Shown: positions 49,610 to 60,883 of the stretch, one piece after another
Layout: each line of letters starts with the position of its first letter
How positions within the stretch are numbered: the first letter of the stretch is position 1
Assembly (NCBI GenBank): GCA_030425925.1
Contig: JAUHZO010000001.1
Location: 124,001 to 188,000, forward strand
Source of the DNA: Alphaproteobacteria bacterium
GTDB lineage: Bacteria > Pseudomonadota > Alphaproteobacteria > Rhodobacterales > Rhodobacteraceae
DNA: 64,000 bases
Direction of reading: 5' to 3'
Program-made: the position numbers and the translations under genes
Notes under the pieces: generated by a model
What the model was told of the DNA's origin: nothing
Databases searched by the model: none
The model's input: the letters and a program-made list of their open reading frames with translations, nothing else

Positions 49610-49624
49610 GTTTTCACTTTGTTC
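49610..49624 (+). promoter_or_regulatory. candidate LexA box upstream of the helicase
   Basis: GTTT-N7-GTTC matches the alphaproteobacterial SOS box at seven of eight positions and sits 21 bp before the helicase ATG. It is weaker than the exact box at dnaE2. Confidence 0.45.
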
Positions 49625-49645
49625 CGGGTGCGCTATTTCCTCGGC

Positions 49646-52078
49646 ATGAGCGATTTGCCCCCCTCCCTGCAAGGCTGGTTCGACCGCCGCGGCTGGTCCC
49701 TGCATCCGCACCAGCGCGAGATGCTGGCGCGCGCCGGGGCCCCGGCCTTGCTGCTGATTGCGCCCACCGGGGGCGGCAAGACGCTGGCGGGCTTTCTGCC
49801 CACGCTGTGCGATCTGGGCACGGCCCCGCCGCCCGGCCTGCACACGATCTATGTCAGCCCGCTCAAGGCGCTGGCCGCCGACATCCGGCGCAATCTGGAA
49901 ACCCCCATCGGCGAGGCCGGTCTGGCCATCCGGGTCGAGGACCGCACCGGCGACACCCCCGGTTCGCGCAAGAAGCGCCAGCGCGCCGACCCGCCGCATA
50001 TCCTGCTCACCACGCCGGAATCGCTGGCGCTGCTGACCTCCTACGAAGACGCCGCGCGCACCTTTGCCGGGCTGCGCCGGGTGATCGTGGACGAGGTGCA
50101 CGCCCTGGCGGAGTCAAAGCGCGGCGACCAGCTGATGCTGGCACTGGCACGGCTGGAACGGCTGGCCCCGGGATTGCGCCGGGTCGGGCTGTCGGCGACG
50201 GTCGAGGATCCCGGCGCCATCGCCCGCCTGCTGGCGCGGCATCCCGATCCCTGCGCCATCCTCGAAGCCGATCCCGGCCCCGATCCCGACATCTCGATGC
50301 TGGTCACCGACACTCCGCCGCCCTGGTCCGGCGGCGGCGCGGCCTATGCCATCCCGGCGGTGCTGGAGCAGGTGCGGCAGCACCGCACCACGCTGATCTT
50401 CCACAACACCCGCGCCCAGGCCGAGATCTTCTTTCGCAACCTTTGGCTGGCCAACGAGGACGGGCTGCCCATCGGCATCCACCACGGCTCGCTCGACCGG
50501 GTCCAGCGGGAACGGGTCGAGGCGGCGATGGTGGCGGGCGAGTTGCGCGCCATCGTCTGCACCGGCTCGCTGGATCTGGGCATCGACTGGGGCGACGTGG
50601 ATCTGGTCATCCAGGTGGGCGCGCCCAAGAACGTCAAGCGGCTGGTGCAGCGCATCGGGCGCGCCAACCACCGCTACAACGCGCCGTCAAAGGCGCTGCT
50701 CGTGCCCGCCAACCGGTTCGAGGTGGTGGAGTGCATCGCCGCGCTGGAGGCGGTGAAGGCGCGCGATCTGGATGGCGATCCACGCGGCCGCGGGCCGCGC
50801 GACGTGCTGTGCCAGCACATCCTGATCGCCGCCGCCGCGGGCCCGTTCCGGGCCGACGCGCTGTATGACGAGATGACGACGGCCGGCCCCTATGCCGATC
50901 TGACCCGCACCGAGTTCGACGCCTGTCTGGAGTTCTGTGCCACCGGCGGTTATGCGCTGCGCGCCTATGACCAGTGGCAGCGGCTGCAGCAGCGCGCCGA
51001 TGGCCTCTGGCAGCTGCGCGATCCGCGCTCGGCCAGCCGCATCCGGCAGAACCTGGGCACCATCCAGGACACCGACACGCTGCGGGTGCGCTGGCGCGGC
51101 CGCGGCGGCGCGGCACTGGGCGAGGTGGAGGAAAGCTTTGCCGCCTCGCTCAGCAAGGGCGACACCTTCCTGATCGGCGGCCAGATCGTGCGCTACGAAG
51201 GGCTGCGCGATCTGGTGGTGGAGGTCAGCCGCGATCCCGGGCGCAAGCCGAAGATCGCCACCTTCATGGGCACGAAATTCGCCACTTCGACCCAGCTGTC
51301 GCACCGCATCCTGCGGATGTTCCGCGCCGGGGACTGGCCCGGCCTGCCGCGGCACACCGCCGACTGGCTGCACCTGCAACGCAAGGTGTCGCGCCTGCCG
51401 CAGGCCGACCGGCTGCTGGTCGAGACCTTTCCCCACGATGGCCGCCAGCAGATGGTGGTCTACGGCTTTGCCGGACGCAACGCGCAGCAGACGCTGGGCC
51501 TTTTGCTGACCAAGCGGATGGAAGAGATGGGGCTGGCCCCCATGGGCTTTGTCTCGACTGATTATGCCACGCTGATCTGGGGGCTCGAGGCGGTCACAGA
51601 TCCCGCCCCGCTCTTCGATCTCGACGCGCTGGAGGCGGGGCTCGACACCTGGCTGGCCGGCAACGCGGTGATGAAGCGGACCTTTCGCGCCTCGGCCACA
51701 ATTGCCGGGCTGATCGAGCGCCAGGTCGGCGGGCAGCGCAAGTCCGGGCGGCAGGCGACGATGTCGTCGGACATCCTGTATGACACGCTGGTCAAGTACG
51801 ATCCCGGCCACCTGATGCTGCAGATCACCCGCGAAGAGGCGATGCGCGGACTGGTGGATTTTGCCCGCATCCGCGAGATGTGCACCCGCGTCGGCAACCG
51901 GATCGACCATGTCCGGCTGTCCCGCATCACCCCGCTTTCGGCGCCGCTGTTCCTGGAACCGGGACGGGTGCCGGTGAACGGGCTGGCCGACGAGCGCCTG
52001 CTGGACGACGAGGTGACGCGGCTGCTGGAAGCCTCGGGTCTGGCCGCCGTCGCCGCAGCGCCGCCGGGCGCGGGCTGA
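49646..52078 (+). CDS. ligase-associated DEXH-box DNA helicase (Lhr-type)
   Basis: The product is 810 residues. Walker A is APTGGGKT, the DEVH box is in VIVDEVHALAESKRGDQL, and the motif V/VI region reads GSLDLGIDWGDVDLVIQVG...RLVQRIGRANHR. The C-terminal ~350 residues are the winged-helix and Lhr-core domains. It belongs to the subgroup encoded with an ATP-dependent DNA ligase, a beta-lactamase-fold exonuclease and the PdeM phosphoesterase; here only PdeM is next door. It probably unwinds DNA 3'-5' during repair. Confidence 0.93.
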   Translation: MSDLPPSLQGWFDRRGWSLHPHQREMLARAGAPALLLIAPTGGGKTLAGFLPTLCDLGTAPPPGLHTIYVSPLKALAADIRRNLETPIGEAGLAIRVEDRTGDTPGSRKKRQRADPPHILLTTPESLALLTSYEDAARTFAGLRRVIVDEVHALAESKRGDQLMLALARLERLAPGLRRVGLSATVEDPGAIARLLARHPDPCAILEADPGPDPDISMLVTDTPPPWSGGGAAYAIPAVLEQVRQHRTTLIFHNTRAQAEIFFRNLWLANEDGLPIGIHHGSLDRVQRERVEAAMVAGELRAIVCTGSLDLGIDWGDVDLVIQVGAPKNVKRLVQRIGRANHRYNAPSKALLVPANRFEVVECIAALEAVKARDLDGDPRGRGPRDVLCQHILIAAAAGPFRADALYDEMTTAGPYADLTRTEFDACLEFCATGGYALRAYDQWQRLQQRADGLWQLRDPRSASRIRQNLGTIQDTDTLRVRWRGRGGAALGEVEESFAASLSKGDTFLIGGQIVRYEGLRDLVVEVSRDPGRKPKIATFMGTKFATSTQLSHRILRMFRAGDWPGLPRHTADWLHLQRKVSRLPQADRLLVETFPHDGRQQMVVYGFAGRNAQQTLGLLLTKRMEEMGLAPMGFVSTDYATLIWGLEAVTDPAPLFDLDALEAGLDTWLAGNAVMKRTFRASATIAGLIERQVGGQRKSGRQATMSSDILYDTLVKYDPGHLMLQITREEAMRGLVDFARIREMCTRVGNRIDHVRLSRITPLSAPLFLEPGRVPVNGLADERLLDDEVTRLLEASGLAAVAAAPPGAG

Positions 52079-52199
52079 GCCGGAGCGTCCCTGCATCGGA
52101 AACACAGCGTCCGCGCGCCCTTGCGCGGGATTAACCGGATCGAAGGGCTGCCGGGCCAGGCTGAGACAAATGCAGAACGCACAGCCAGAAAGGCCCGCC

Positions 52200-52421
52200 A
52201 TGCCCCGCACCGTCCCGGACACCCGTCGCGACGCCGCCCGTTTCGGTCTGCCCGCCCTGACCGATCAGGCCGATCTCGACCTGCGTGACCGCGCCTGCCG
52301 CAGCCTTGACCGCGACCCCTGGCTGACCCGCATCGCCCGGCGGCTTGACCGGCGGCTGCACCGCGACCGCATGCGCCGCCTGGCCCGCCACGGCCTGACC
52401 AGCTGGCGCGACCTGATCTAG
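52200..52421 (+). CDS. small basic hypothetical protein
   Basis: A 73-residue frame (MPRTVPDTRRDAARFGLPAL...RRLARHGLTSWRDLI) with AAAGG upstream lies between the helicase and pdeM. The product is about one-quarter Arg and likely helical. An ATG 30 bp upstream is also in frame. It may be a real small protein or chance; composition alone cannot decide. Confidence 0.4.
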   Translation: MPRTVPDTRRDAARFGLPALTDQADLDLRDRACRSLDRDPWLTRIARRLDRRLHRDRMRRLARHGLTSWRDLI

Positions 52422-52477
52422 GGCCCGGCCCCACGCCGCCCCTTGCCGGCGCTGCGCCGCGGTGGCAAGAACACAGC

Positions 52478-53149
52478 ATGAACGTTCATGCTTTCGACTT
52501 TCACGGTGCCGCACTGGCTGCCCTGCCCTCGGGCGCGCTGCATTGGCCGGATCGGGGCCTGCTGGTGGTTTCGGACCTGCATCTGGGCAAATCTGCCCGG
52601 CTGTCGGCGGTGGGCGGGGCCCAGCTGCCCCCCTACGAGACGCGCGAGACGCTGTTGCGGCTGGAACAGGACCTCGACCGCACCGGCGCGGGCCATGTCG
52701 TCTGCCTGGGCGACACTTTTGACGCGCCGGGGCTGGACACCTGCCTGCCTGACGCGGACCAGACCTGGCTGGTCCGCCTGATGGCGGGGCGGCGCTGGAC
52801 CTGGATCGAAGGCAATCACGATCCCGGCCCGGTGGCACTCGGCGGCAGCCATCTGCGGGCGCTGACGCTGGGCCCGCTCTGCTTTCGCCATGTCGCCAGC
52901 GGCCCGCGGGCCGAGGTGTCGGGCCATTACCACCCCAAGGCGCGGCTGGCGCTGCGCGGGCGCAGCCTGTCGCGCCCGTGTTTCCTGCGCGACGCCGACA
53001 AGCTGCTGCTGCCCGCCTATGGTGCCTATGCCGGCGGGCTGTGCACCCGTTCGGCCACGTTGTCGGGGTTGATGGGGCCGGACGCCCTGGCGATCCTGAC
53101 CGGGCCGCGCCCGGTGGCCATCCCGATGCCGCGCCGCGACGCGGGCTGA
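52478..53149 (+). CDS. pdeM: ligase-associated phosphoesterase PdeM
   Basis: The product is 223 residues of the calcineurin-like metallophosphatase fold. The metal ligands are visible as VVSDLHLGK (DxH), VVCLGDTFD (GDxxD), WIEGNHDP (GNHD) and VSGHYHPK (GHxH). It is the nuclease/phosphoesterase partner of the helicase at 49646. An 18-bp palindrome (AGCATGAAC-GTTCATGCT, 52475-52492) spans its start codon and may regulate initiation. Confidence 0.92.
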   Translation: MNVHAFDFHGAALAALPSGALHWPDRGLLVVSDLHLGKSARLSAVGGAQLPPYETRETLLRLEQDLDRTGAGHVVCLGDTFDAPGLDTCLPDADQTWLVRLMAGRRWTWIEGNHDPGPVALGGSHLRALTLGPLCFRHVASGPRAEVSGHYHPKARLALRGRSLSRPCFLRDADKLLLPAYGAYAGGLCTRSATLSGLMGPDALAILTGPRPVAIPMPRRDAG

Positions 53150-53194
53150 ACGCCACGCCTTGCCACAGACCGTGCGGCATGTCCCTATGCCGCC

Positions 53195-53614
53195 ATGGAC
53201 CTTGAAACCCGCATTCGCACCAGCTTTGCCCGTCAGGCGATGATGACCACGCTGCAGGCGCGTGTCATCGACATCGCCCCGGGCACCGTCAGCATCGCCG
53301 CCCCGCTTAGCGACGCGGTGCTGCAGCAGCAGGGGCTGGCCCATGGCGGGCTGACCTTTGCCCTGGGTGACAGCGCGGCGGGCTATTCGGCGCTCAGCCT
53401 GCTGACGCCCGAGCAGGAGGTCGTGACCTCGGAACTGTCCATCCACTACCTGGCGCCGGGGCTGGGCACGCGGCTGATCGCGCGGGGCCATGTGGTCAAG
53501 CCGGGCCGCCGCCTGATCGTCGTGGGGGCCGAGGTCTACGCCGAACGGGACGGGGAAGAGACCTGCATCGCCACGCTGCGCGGCACAATGGTCCCGGTGG
53601 CCGCCACGGGCTGA
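53195..53614 (+). CDS. PaaI-type hotdog thioesterase
   Basis: The product is 139 residues, single hotdog domain. QQQGLAHGGLTFALGDSAAGYSAL contains the central helix with the HGG loop and the acidic residue that serves as base, and VVTSELSIHYLAPGLGTRLIARG is the substrate-side strand pair. The family hydrolyses aryl- or hydroxyphenylacetyl-CoA type thioesters. No phenylacetate genes are nearby, so the substrate is unknown. Confidence 0.9.
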   Translation: MDLETRIRTSFARQAMMTTLQARVIDIAPGTVSIAAPLSDAVLQQQGLAHGGLTFALGDSAAGYSALSLLTPEQEVVTSELSIHYLAPGLGTRLIARGHVVKPGRRLIVVGAEVYAERDGEETCIATLRGTMVPVAATG

Positions 53615-53645
53615 GCCGCGGGCAAGGCATGGACAACATCGGGAT

Positions 53646-53661
53646 TCATCTATATAGATGA
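53646..53661. promoter_or_regulatory. 16-bp palindrome before the ArsR gene
   Basis: TCATCTAT-ATAGATGA is perfectly symmetrical, AT-rich in an otherwise GC-rich area, and ends 6 bp before the ArsR ATG. It is the expected position and size for an autoregulatory ArsR-family operator. Confidence 0.65.
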
Positions 53662-53667
53662 CTCCCG

Positions 53668-53994
53668 ATGAACAAGGAAATCGCCACAACCTTCGCCGCG
53701 CTGTCGGACCCTGCGCGCCTCGCCATCCTCGACGCCCTCACCCGGGGCGAGGCGGACGCCACGGCGCTGGTGGACCCGCTGGGGCTGACCCAGCCCACGG
53801 TGTCGCATCACCTCAAGGTGCTGGAGCGCGCCGGGCTGATCGAGCGGCGGCGCATCGGCACGCGCCGCCCCTGCCGCCTGTCCCCGGACCGGCTGGCCGA
53901 GGTGACGGGCTGGCTGGAGCAGCTGCGCGCGGCGATGGAGCGCAACTACACGCGGCTCGACAACATGCTGCAGCAGGAGGAGGACACGACATGA
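53668..53994 (+). CDS. ArsR-family transcriptional regulator
   Basis: The product is 108 residues. The winged helix reads FAALSDPARLAILDALTRGE, LGLTQPTVSHHLKVLERAGLIERRRIGTRR. No metal-binding Cys pair (CxC) is present in the recognition region, so it is of the 'SRPBCC-linked' type rather than a metal sensor. Its stop overlaps the ATG of the SRPBCC gene (ATGA), and a 16-bp palindrome precedes it, so it probably represses its own operon. Confidence 0.94.
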   Translation: MNKEIATTFAALSDPARLAILDALTRGEADATALVDPLGLTQPTVSHHLKVLERAGLIERRRIGTRRPCRLSPDRLAEVTGWLEQLRAAMERNYTRLDNMLQQEEDTT

Positions 53995-54449
53995 CCCTGA
54001 AGATCACCGAAGAGGGCCGCACGGCGCTGGTGGGCATCCGGCGCTTTGCCGCCAGCCCCGAACGGGTGTTCGACGCCCATACCCGGCCGGCCCTGATCTC
54101 CCGCTGGATGACCGGGCCCGACGGCTGGACCATGCCGGTCTGCGAATTCGACGCCACGCCCGGCGGCAAGCTGCGCTTTGGCTGGGCGCAGGGCGACGAG
54201 GCCTTCGGCTTTGGCGGCACGGTGCTGGACATCCTCCGCCCGCACCGCATCGTCCACACCGAGATCTGGGAGGGCGCCGACATGGTCGGCACCCGCAACG
54301 TCACCAGCTTCGAAGCCGATGGTGACGGCACGCTGATGGTGATCCAGATCTTCTATGCCACGCCCGAGGCGCGGGCCGCCGCGCTGGCCTCCGGCATGGC
54401 CGATGGCATGGAGATGAGCTATGCCCGCATCGACGGGTTGCAGGACTGA
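53991..54449 (+). CDS. SRPBCC (AHSA1-like) protein
   Basis: The product is 152 residues with the START/AHSA1 pattern: IRRFAASPERVFDAHTRPALISRWMTGPDGW, EFDATPGGKLRFGW, GTVLDILRPHRIVHTEIW, and the C-terminal helix AALASGMADGMEMSYARID. The fold has a hydrophobic cavity; the ligand is unknown. ArsR-SRPBCC pairs are common, and the ligand may relate to whatever the regulator senses. Confidence 0.92.
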   Translation: MTLKITEEGRTALVGIRRFAASPERVFDAHTRPALISRWMTGPDGWTMPVCEFDATPGGKLRFGWAQGDEAFGFGGTVLDILRPHRIVHTEIWEGADMVGTRNVTSFEADGDGTLMVIQIFYATPEARAAALASGMADGMEMSYARIDGLQD

Positions 54450-54464
54450 AGCCCCGCGCGGTGC

Positions 54465-55382
54465 TCAGGCCGTCAGACCCTCGGGCTCTGCCAGCCCATG
54501 GGCACGGCAGCAAGCCGTCACGGTATTGGCCAGCAGGCAGGCGATGGTCATGGGGCCGACACCGCCGGGCACGGGCGTGATGGCGCCCGCAACGGCGGCG
54601 CAGCTGTCAAAGTGACAATCGCCCACCAGCCGCGTCTTGACGCTGCCATCCTCTTTCACGCCCTTTTCCGGCGCGTCGATGCGGTTGATGCCCACGTCGA
54701 TCACCGTCGCACCCGGCTTGATCCAGTCGCCCGGCACCATTTCCGGGCGGCCCACGGCGGCCACGACGATATCGGCCCGGCGCACCACTTCGGGCAGGTC
54801 CCTGGTGCGCGAATGCGCGATGGTCACGGTGCAGCTGTCGCCCAGCAACAGCTGCGCCATGGGCTTGCCCACAATGTTCGACCGCCCGATGACCACGGCG
54901 TCGAGCCCGGACAGGCTGCCATGAAAATCGCGCAGCATCATCAGGCAGCCGAGCGGGGTGCAGGGGACCATGCTTTTCTGCCCGGTGCCCAGCAGGCCCA
55001 CATTCGAGATGTGAAACCCGTCGACGTCCTTGGCCGGGTCGATGCTGTTGATCACGAGGTCTTCGTTCAGGTGCTTGGGAAGCGGCAGCTGCACGAGGAT
55101 GCCATGCACCTCCGGATCGGCGTTCAGACGGTCGATCAGCGCCAGCAGGTCGGCCTCCGACGTGTCGGCCTCCAGCTTGTGCTCGAAGGAGGCCATCCCC
55201 GCCTCCACCGTCTGCTTGCCCTTGGAGCGGACATAGACCTGAGACGCGGGGTCCTCACCCACCAGCACCACGGCAAGGCCGGGGGTGAGGTCGTGATCGG
55301 CCTTGAGCCGGGTCACATGCTCGGCCACCTGCGCGCGGATGCGGGCAGAAAAGGCCTTTCCGTCAATAAGTTGGGCGGTCAT
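54465..55382 (-). CDS. folD: methylenetetrahydrofolate dehydrogenase / methenyl-THF cyclohydrolase
   Basis: The product is 305 residues. The active-site Lys and Tyr lie in [17 protein letters not shown], followed by [27 protein letters not shown], the NADP loop [17 protein letters not shown] and the C-terminal [16 protein letters not shown]. It interconverts methylene-, methenyl- and formyl-THF. CGAAAGGACAAGAC precedes ATG 55382. Fhs is the next gene upstream, with a hairpin between them, so they form a C1 module with partly separate transcription. Confidence 0.97.
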   Translation of the reverse strand: MTAQLIDGKAFSARIRAQVAEHVTRLKADHDLTPGLAVVLVGEDPASQVYVRSKGKQTVEAGMASFEHKLEADTSEADLLALIDRLNADPEVHGILVQLPLPKHLNEDLVINSIDPAKDVDGFHISNVGLLGTGQKSMVPCTPLGCLMMLRDFHGSLSGLDAVVIGRSNIVGKPMAQLLLGDSCTVTIAHSRTRDLPEVVRRADIVVAAVGRPEMVPGDWIKPGATVIDVGINRIDAPEKGVKEDGSVKTRLVGDCHFDSCAAVAGAITPVPGGVGPMTIACLLANTVTACCRAHGLAEPEGLTA

Positions 55383-55451
55383 GTCTTGTCCTTTCGTTGC
55401 AGAGGGCACGGCGCGTGTCCCCTTCGGCGGGCGCGGTCTTGTCTGGCGAGC

Positions 55452-55489
55452 GGGCGCCGCGTTCCTGCCGGAGCAGAGACGCGGCGCCC
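55452..55489 (-). terminator. GGGCGCCGCGT inverted repeat after fhs
   Basis: GGGCGCCGCGT (55452-55462) pairs with ACGCGGCGCCC (55479-55489) around 16 bases. It starts 19 bp past the fhs stop and may limit read-through into folD. There is no T tract. Confidence 0.5.
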
Positions 55490-55507
55490 TGTTTCACGAC
55501 CGAAGCC

Positions 55508-57184
55508 TCAGAACAGGCCTTCGATCAGCCCGTCTTCGTTCAGGCGGATGCTCTCGGCCGCCGGCACGCGGGGCAGGCCCGGCATGGTCATGATCTCGCC
55601 GCAGACCACCACGACAAAACCCGCGCCGGCCGACAGGCGCACTTCGCGCACCGGGATGTCAAAGCCCGTGGGCGCGCCGCGCTGATCGGGATCGGTCGAG
55701 AAGGAATACTGCGTCTTGGCCATGCAGACCGGCAGCTTGCCATAGCCCTGGTCTTCCCATTCCTTGAGCTGTGCGCGGATCTTGCCGTCCATCACCACGT
55801 TGTCGGCGCGATAGATCTCGCGGCAGACGGTTTCGATCTTCTCGGCAAGGCTCAGGTCGTCACCATAAAGCGGACGGTAGTCGGCGCTGCCGGCCTCGCA
55901 CAGTTCCACGACCTTCTGCGCGGTCTCGGTGATGCCCGCGCCGCCTTCGGCCCAATGCTTGTTCAGGATCGCGTCGACACCAAGCGAGGCGCAATACTCC
56001 ATGACCGCCTGCACCTCGGCATCGGTATCGGTGACGAAGTGGTTGATGCCCACCACCGCAGGCACGCCGAACTTTTTCATGTTCTCGATATGGCGGCCCA
56101 GGTTGGCGCAGCCGGCCTTGACGGCCTCCACGTTCTCGGTGCCCAGGTCGGCCTTGGCCACGCCGCCATTCATCTTCATGGCGCGCACCGTGGCGACGAT
56201 CACCACCGCGTCGGGGCGCAGGCCCGCCTTGCGGCATTTGATGTCCATGAACTTCTCGGCCCCCAGATCGGCACCAAAGCCCGCCTCGGTCACCACGTAA
56301 TCCGCCAGTTTCAGCGCTGTGGTGGTGGCGATGACCGAATTGCAGCCATGCGCGATATTGGCAAACGGGCCGCCATGCACAAAGGCCGGGTTGTTTTCCA
56401 GCGTCTGGACGAGGTTCGGCTGCATCGCGTCCTTCAGCAGCACGGTCATCGCGCCTTCGGCCTTGATGTCGCGGCAGAAGACCGGCGATTTGTCCCGGCG
56501 ATAGGCGACGATCATGTCGCCCAGGCGCTGTTCGAGGTCCTTGAGATCCTTGGCAAGGCACAGGATCGCCATGACCTCGGAGGCCACGGTGATGTCGAAC
56601 CCGTCCTGCCGGGGGAAGCCGTTGGCCACGCCGCCCAGCGACGAGGTGATCTGGCGCAGCGAGCGGTCGTTCATGTCGACCACACGGCGCCACGAGACAC
56701 GGCGCACGTCGATCTCGGCCTCGTTGCCCCAATAGATGTGGTTGTCGATCATCGCCGACAGCAGCGAATGCGCGCTGGTGATGGCGTGGAAATCGCCGGT
56801 GAAATGCAGATTCATCTCTTCCATTGGGACAACCTGCGCGTGGCCGCCCCCGGCCGCGCCGCCCTTCATGCCGAAATTCGGCCCGAGCGAGGCTTCGCGG
56901 ATACAGATCATCGCGTTCTTGCCGATCTTGTTCAGACCGTCGCCCAGGCCGACCGTGGTGGTGGTCTTGCCTTCACCCGCAGGTGTCGGGTTGATGGCGG
57001 TGACGAGGATCAGCTTGCCGTTGGGACGATCCTGCACCGAGTTGATGAAGTCTTGGCTGATCTTGGCCTTGTCATGCCCGTAGGGCAGCAGATGTTCGGA
57101 CGGGATGCCCAGGCGGTCGCCGATCTGCTGGATCGGCTGCTTCTTCGCTTCGCGGGCAATTTCGATATCGGACTTGAAGGCCAT
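55508..57184 (-). CDS. fhs: formate-tetrahydrofolate ligase
   Basis: The product is 558 residues. [18 protein letters not shown] is the ATP loop, and [31 protein letters not shown] and [13 protein letters not shown] are family blocks. It makes 10-formyl-THF from formate, ATP and THF. With FolD it handles C1 units released from methylated compounds in roseobacter-type organisms. The neighbouring genes show no direct methylotrophy link. Confidence 0.97.
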   Translation of the reverse strand: MAFKSDIEIAREAKKQPIQQIGDRLGIPSEHLLPYGHDKAKISQDFINSVQDRPNGKLILVTAINPTPAGEGKTTTTVGLGDGLNKIGKNAMICIREASLGPNFGMKGGAAGGGHAQVVPMEEMNLHFTGDFHAITSAHSLLSAMIDNHIYWGNEAEIDVRRVSWRRVVDMNDRSLRQITSSLGGVANGFPRQDGFDITVASEVMAILCLAKDLKDLEQRLGDMIVAYRRDKSPVFCRDIKAEGAMTVLLKDAMQPNLVQTLENNPAFVHGGPFANIAHGCNSVIATTTALKLADYVVTEAGFGADLGAEKFMDIKCRKAGLRPDAVVIVATVRAMKMNGGVAKADLGTENVEAVKAGCANLGRHIENMKKFGVPAVVGINHFVTDTDAEVQAVMEYCASLGVDAILNKHWAEGGAGITETAQKVVELCEAGSADYRPLYGDDLSLAEKIETVCREIYRADNVVMDGKIRAQLKEWEDQGYGKLPVCMAKTQYSFSTDPDQRGAPTGFDIPVREVRLSAGAGFVVVVCGEIMTMPGLPRVPAAESIRLNEDGLIEGLF

Positions 57185-57538
57185 CGGTCACGGTCCCTGT
57201 TGGTTGTGGAATGCGGCTGCGGGACGCATACCGCCGTCCACAACGGCAGGTGACCGCGAATCCGACATATCAGCGCGGACTTGCGGCGCAGGGTCGCGGC
57301 ACGCGGCGCATATCGGAAACGGCGGGGTGCGTTTGAAGACGGACGGTGCGGCGAAAGACGCGGCAAGGACCAGGCCGCTTTTGGCCAGAGCCCCGGAACG
57401 AAACGTTCCGTTGCCCCATCGCGCAACATCTCCCCTCTCCCCTTGGGGGAGAGGGTCAGGGAGAGGGGGAACAGCGCACCCGCCAAAGCGAAACGCCGGA
57501 CCAACCGGCCCGGCGCTGCGTCAGTCCTGCCCGATCCG
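57185..57538. other. gap between ftsH and fhs
   Basis: This 354-bp gap holds no visible gene. Its contents are a small dyad CGGAACG-AAA-CGTTCCG (57394-57410) and the hairpin repeat at 57433. The fhs promoter should lie in the first ~150 bp; no clear boxes were seen. Confidence 0.45.
57433..57466. repeat. CCCTCTCCCC hairpin repeat
   Basis: CCCTCTCCCC-N3-GGGGAGAGGG followed by TCAGGGAGAGG is a short intergenic repeat of a type widespread in proteobacteria. It lies about 75 bp past the ftsH stop (57539). Related copies are at 38554 and, within dnaE2, at 35372. Confidence 0.65.
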
Positions 57539-59455
<1,917 letters not shown>

Positions 59456-59532
59456 GGGGGAACTCCTTTGTAAGCTTTGCGGGCTCATAGCACAGCGCGT
59501 TGGGTTGTAACATAGACATCGGCAACCGGGGT

Positions 59533-60819
59533 TCAATGCGACAGGTGAAATGGAAAAAAAGGCATCTCGCGCCATTGGACGTCCGAACCGGATCCATAGC
59601 CGTCCAGATCGACACCCGGACAGGTCAGAACCGTGTCGCCACGCCAAACCGCCGGCAAACTGCGCGCGATCGCATGGGTCAGACTGTCGGGACGTCGCGC
59701 GGCGATTTGCTGCCAGCCATCGTCTCCAAGGGCACGAATGGGCAGCCCCTGGTATCTCGGCGCAATGACGTTCCACCGCTTGTCCCAGGGGCGTCCTTCA
59801 CCCACACGCGTTTCTGTCTGTGCCACGGCGTTGAATTCCCGGAACACGACGAACCTGTCGCGCGATTGCGCGACTTCGCAGCCGGACAATGTGCCGCCAC
59901 CGCCGGAAACCACCCGGTTCCGCAGTCGCTCGACCGCCTCGGCGCGTGGAGGATGCCCCGCGCCGGAAATGTGTCTCAGCGCGGCGATCAGGACACGCCG
60001 CTGCGTGGCCAATTCCATCTCGGCAAAACTGTCCGTCTCGACGAACAGCGCCCCGTGGCGTTGGCGGACAATCGTTGCACAGATCCCGTCTGCTCGAGCA
60101 TTCACGGCCAGCCGTTCGTCGCGCAAGCGTTCTGCGGTGGCGGCGAGGATGTCCACATCGATGCCCTCTTCGGCCAACAGGGACAGGGCTCCGCGCATTC
60201 GCGCCCGCTCGAAGGCCGGGTTCTCATTCGTCGGATCCTCCACCCAGCGGCCCTTGAGGACCGTCAGATAGTGGCGCAACTCTTCTCGCCGCATCCCCAG
60301 ACAGGGGCGCAGAACCGTCAACTCCGGGCGATTTTCGCACGAGATCGATCGCTTTGGCGCCATTGCGGCCAGTCCTTCAAGACCTGAACCGCGTTTGAGC
60401 CGCATCAGAAAGGTTTCGGCCAAATCGTTGCGGGTATGAGCCATCGCAACATGGCGCAGGCCACGCTCCGTGCACCAGCCGGAGATCACGGCAAGCCGCC
60501 CCTTGCGCGCCGCCTCCATGAGATTGCCCTGCCCGTCCCAGTGCCAGCGCAGCGTCGCATGCGGCCAGCCCAACACACGACATTCCCCCGCAACCATCGC
60601 CGCCTCGTCCGCGGCCTCCGCCCGCAGCCCGTGATCCACCGTCACGACATGAAGGCGCACCCCCCAGACATGGCTCCAGTTATGTGCCAGATACAGCATC
60701 GCCATGGAATCGCCGCCGCCTGACACCGCAAGGCCGATCTCCGCCGGAAAATCCGGGCCCAGCAACTGCCCCATGGCGTCGGCAAAGCGCTGGTCCAGCG
60801 AGACAGAAGGCTCTTTCAT
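59533..60819 (-). CDS. tilS: tRNA(Ile)-lysidine synthase
   Basis: The product is 428 residues. The PP-loop is [19 protein letters not shown], followed by [15 protein letters not shown] and [22 protein letters not shown]. It converts the wobble cytidine of the tRNA-Ile (CAU) to lysidine. The 3' half is the less conserved TilS C-terminal domain. GGTATTTGGGGAAAG before the ATG, which forms its ribosome-binding site, belongs to a dispersed repeat. It lies between cpoB and ftsH, the usual alphaproteobacterial order. Confidence 0.94.
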   Translation of the reverse strand: MKEPSVSLDQRFADAMGQLLGPDFPAEIGLAVSGGGDSMAMLYLAHNWSHVWGVRLHVVTVDHGLRAEAADEAAMVAGECRVLGWPHATLRWHWDGQGNLMEAARKGRLAVISGWCTERGLRHVAMAHTRNDLAETFLMRLKRGSGLEGLAAMAPKRSISCENRPELTVLRPCLGMRREELRHYLTVLKGRWVEDPTNENPAFERARMRGALSLLAEEGIDVDILAATAERLRDERLAVNARADGICATIVRQRHGALFVETDSFAEMELATQRRVLIAALRHISGAGHPPRAEAVERLRNRVVSGGGGTLSGCEVAQSRDRFVVFREFNAVAQTETRVGEGRPWDKRWNVIAPRYQGLPIRALGDDGWQQIAARRPDSLTHAIARSLPAVWRGDTVLTCPGVDLDGYGSGSDVQWREMPFFPFHLSH

Positions 60820-60875
60820 CTTTCCCCAAATACCTCCGGGGGAGTCGCGCATCGCGCGACGGGGGCAGAGCCCCC
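60820..60875 (-). repeat. copy 4 of the TTCTTGG-type repeat, abutting tilS
   Basis: Read on the minus strand: GGGGGC-TCT-GCCCCC (60861-60875), GTCGCGCGATGCGCGAC, then TCCCCCGGAGGTATTTGGGG and AAAG directly before the tilS ATG. It is the same arrangement as 34993-35058. It supplies the cpoB-tilS spacer, a hairpin, and the tilS ribosome-binding region. Confidence 0.65.
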
Positions 60876-60883
60876 GAACTCCG

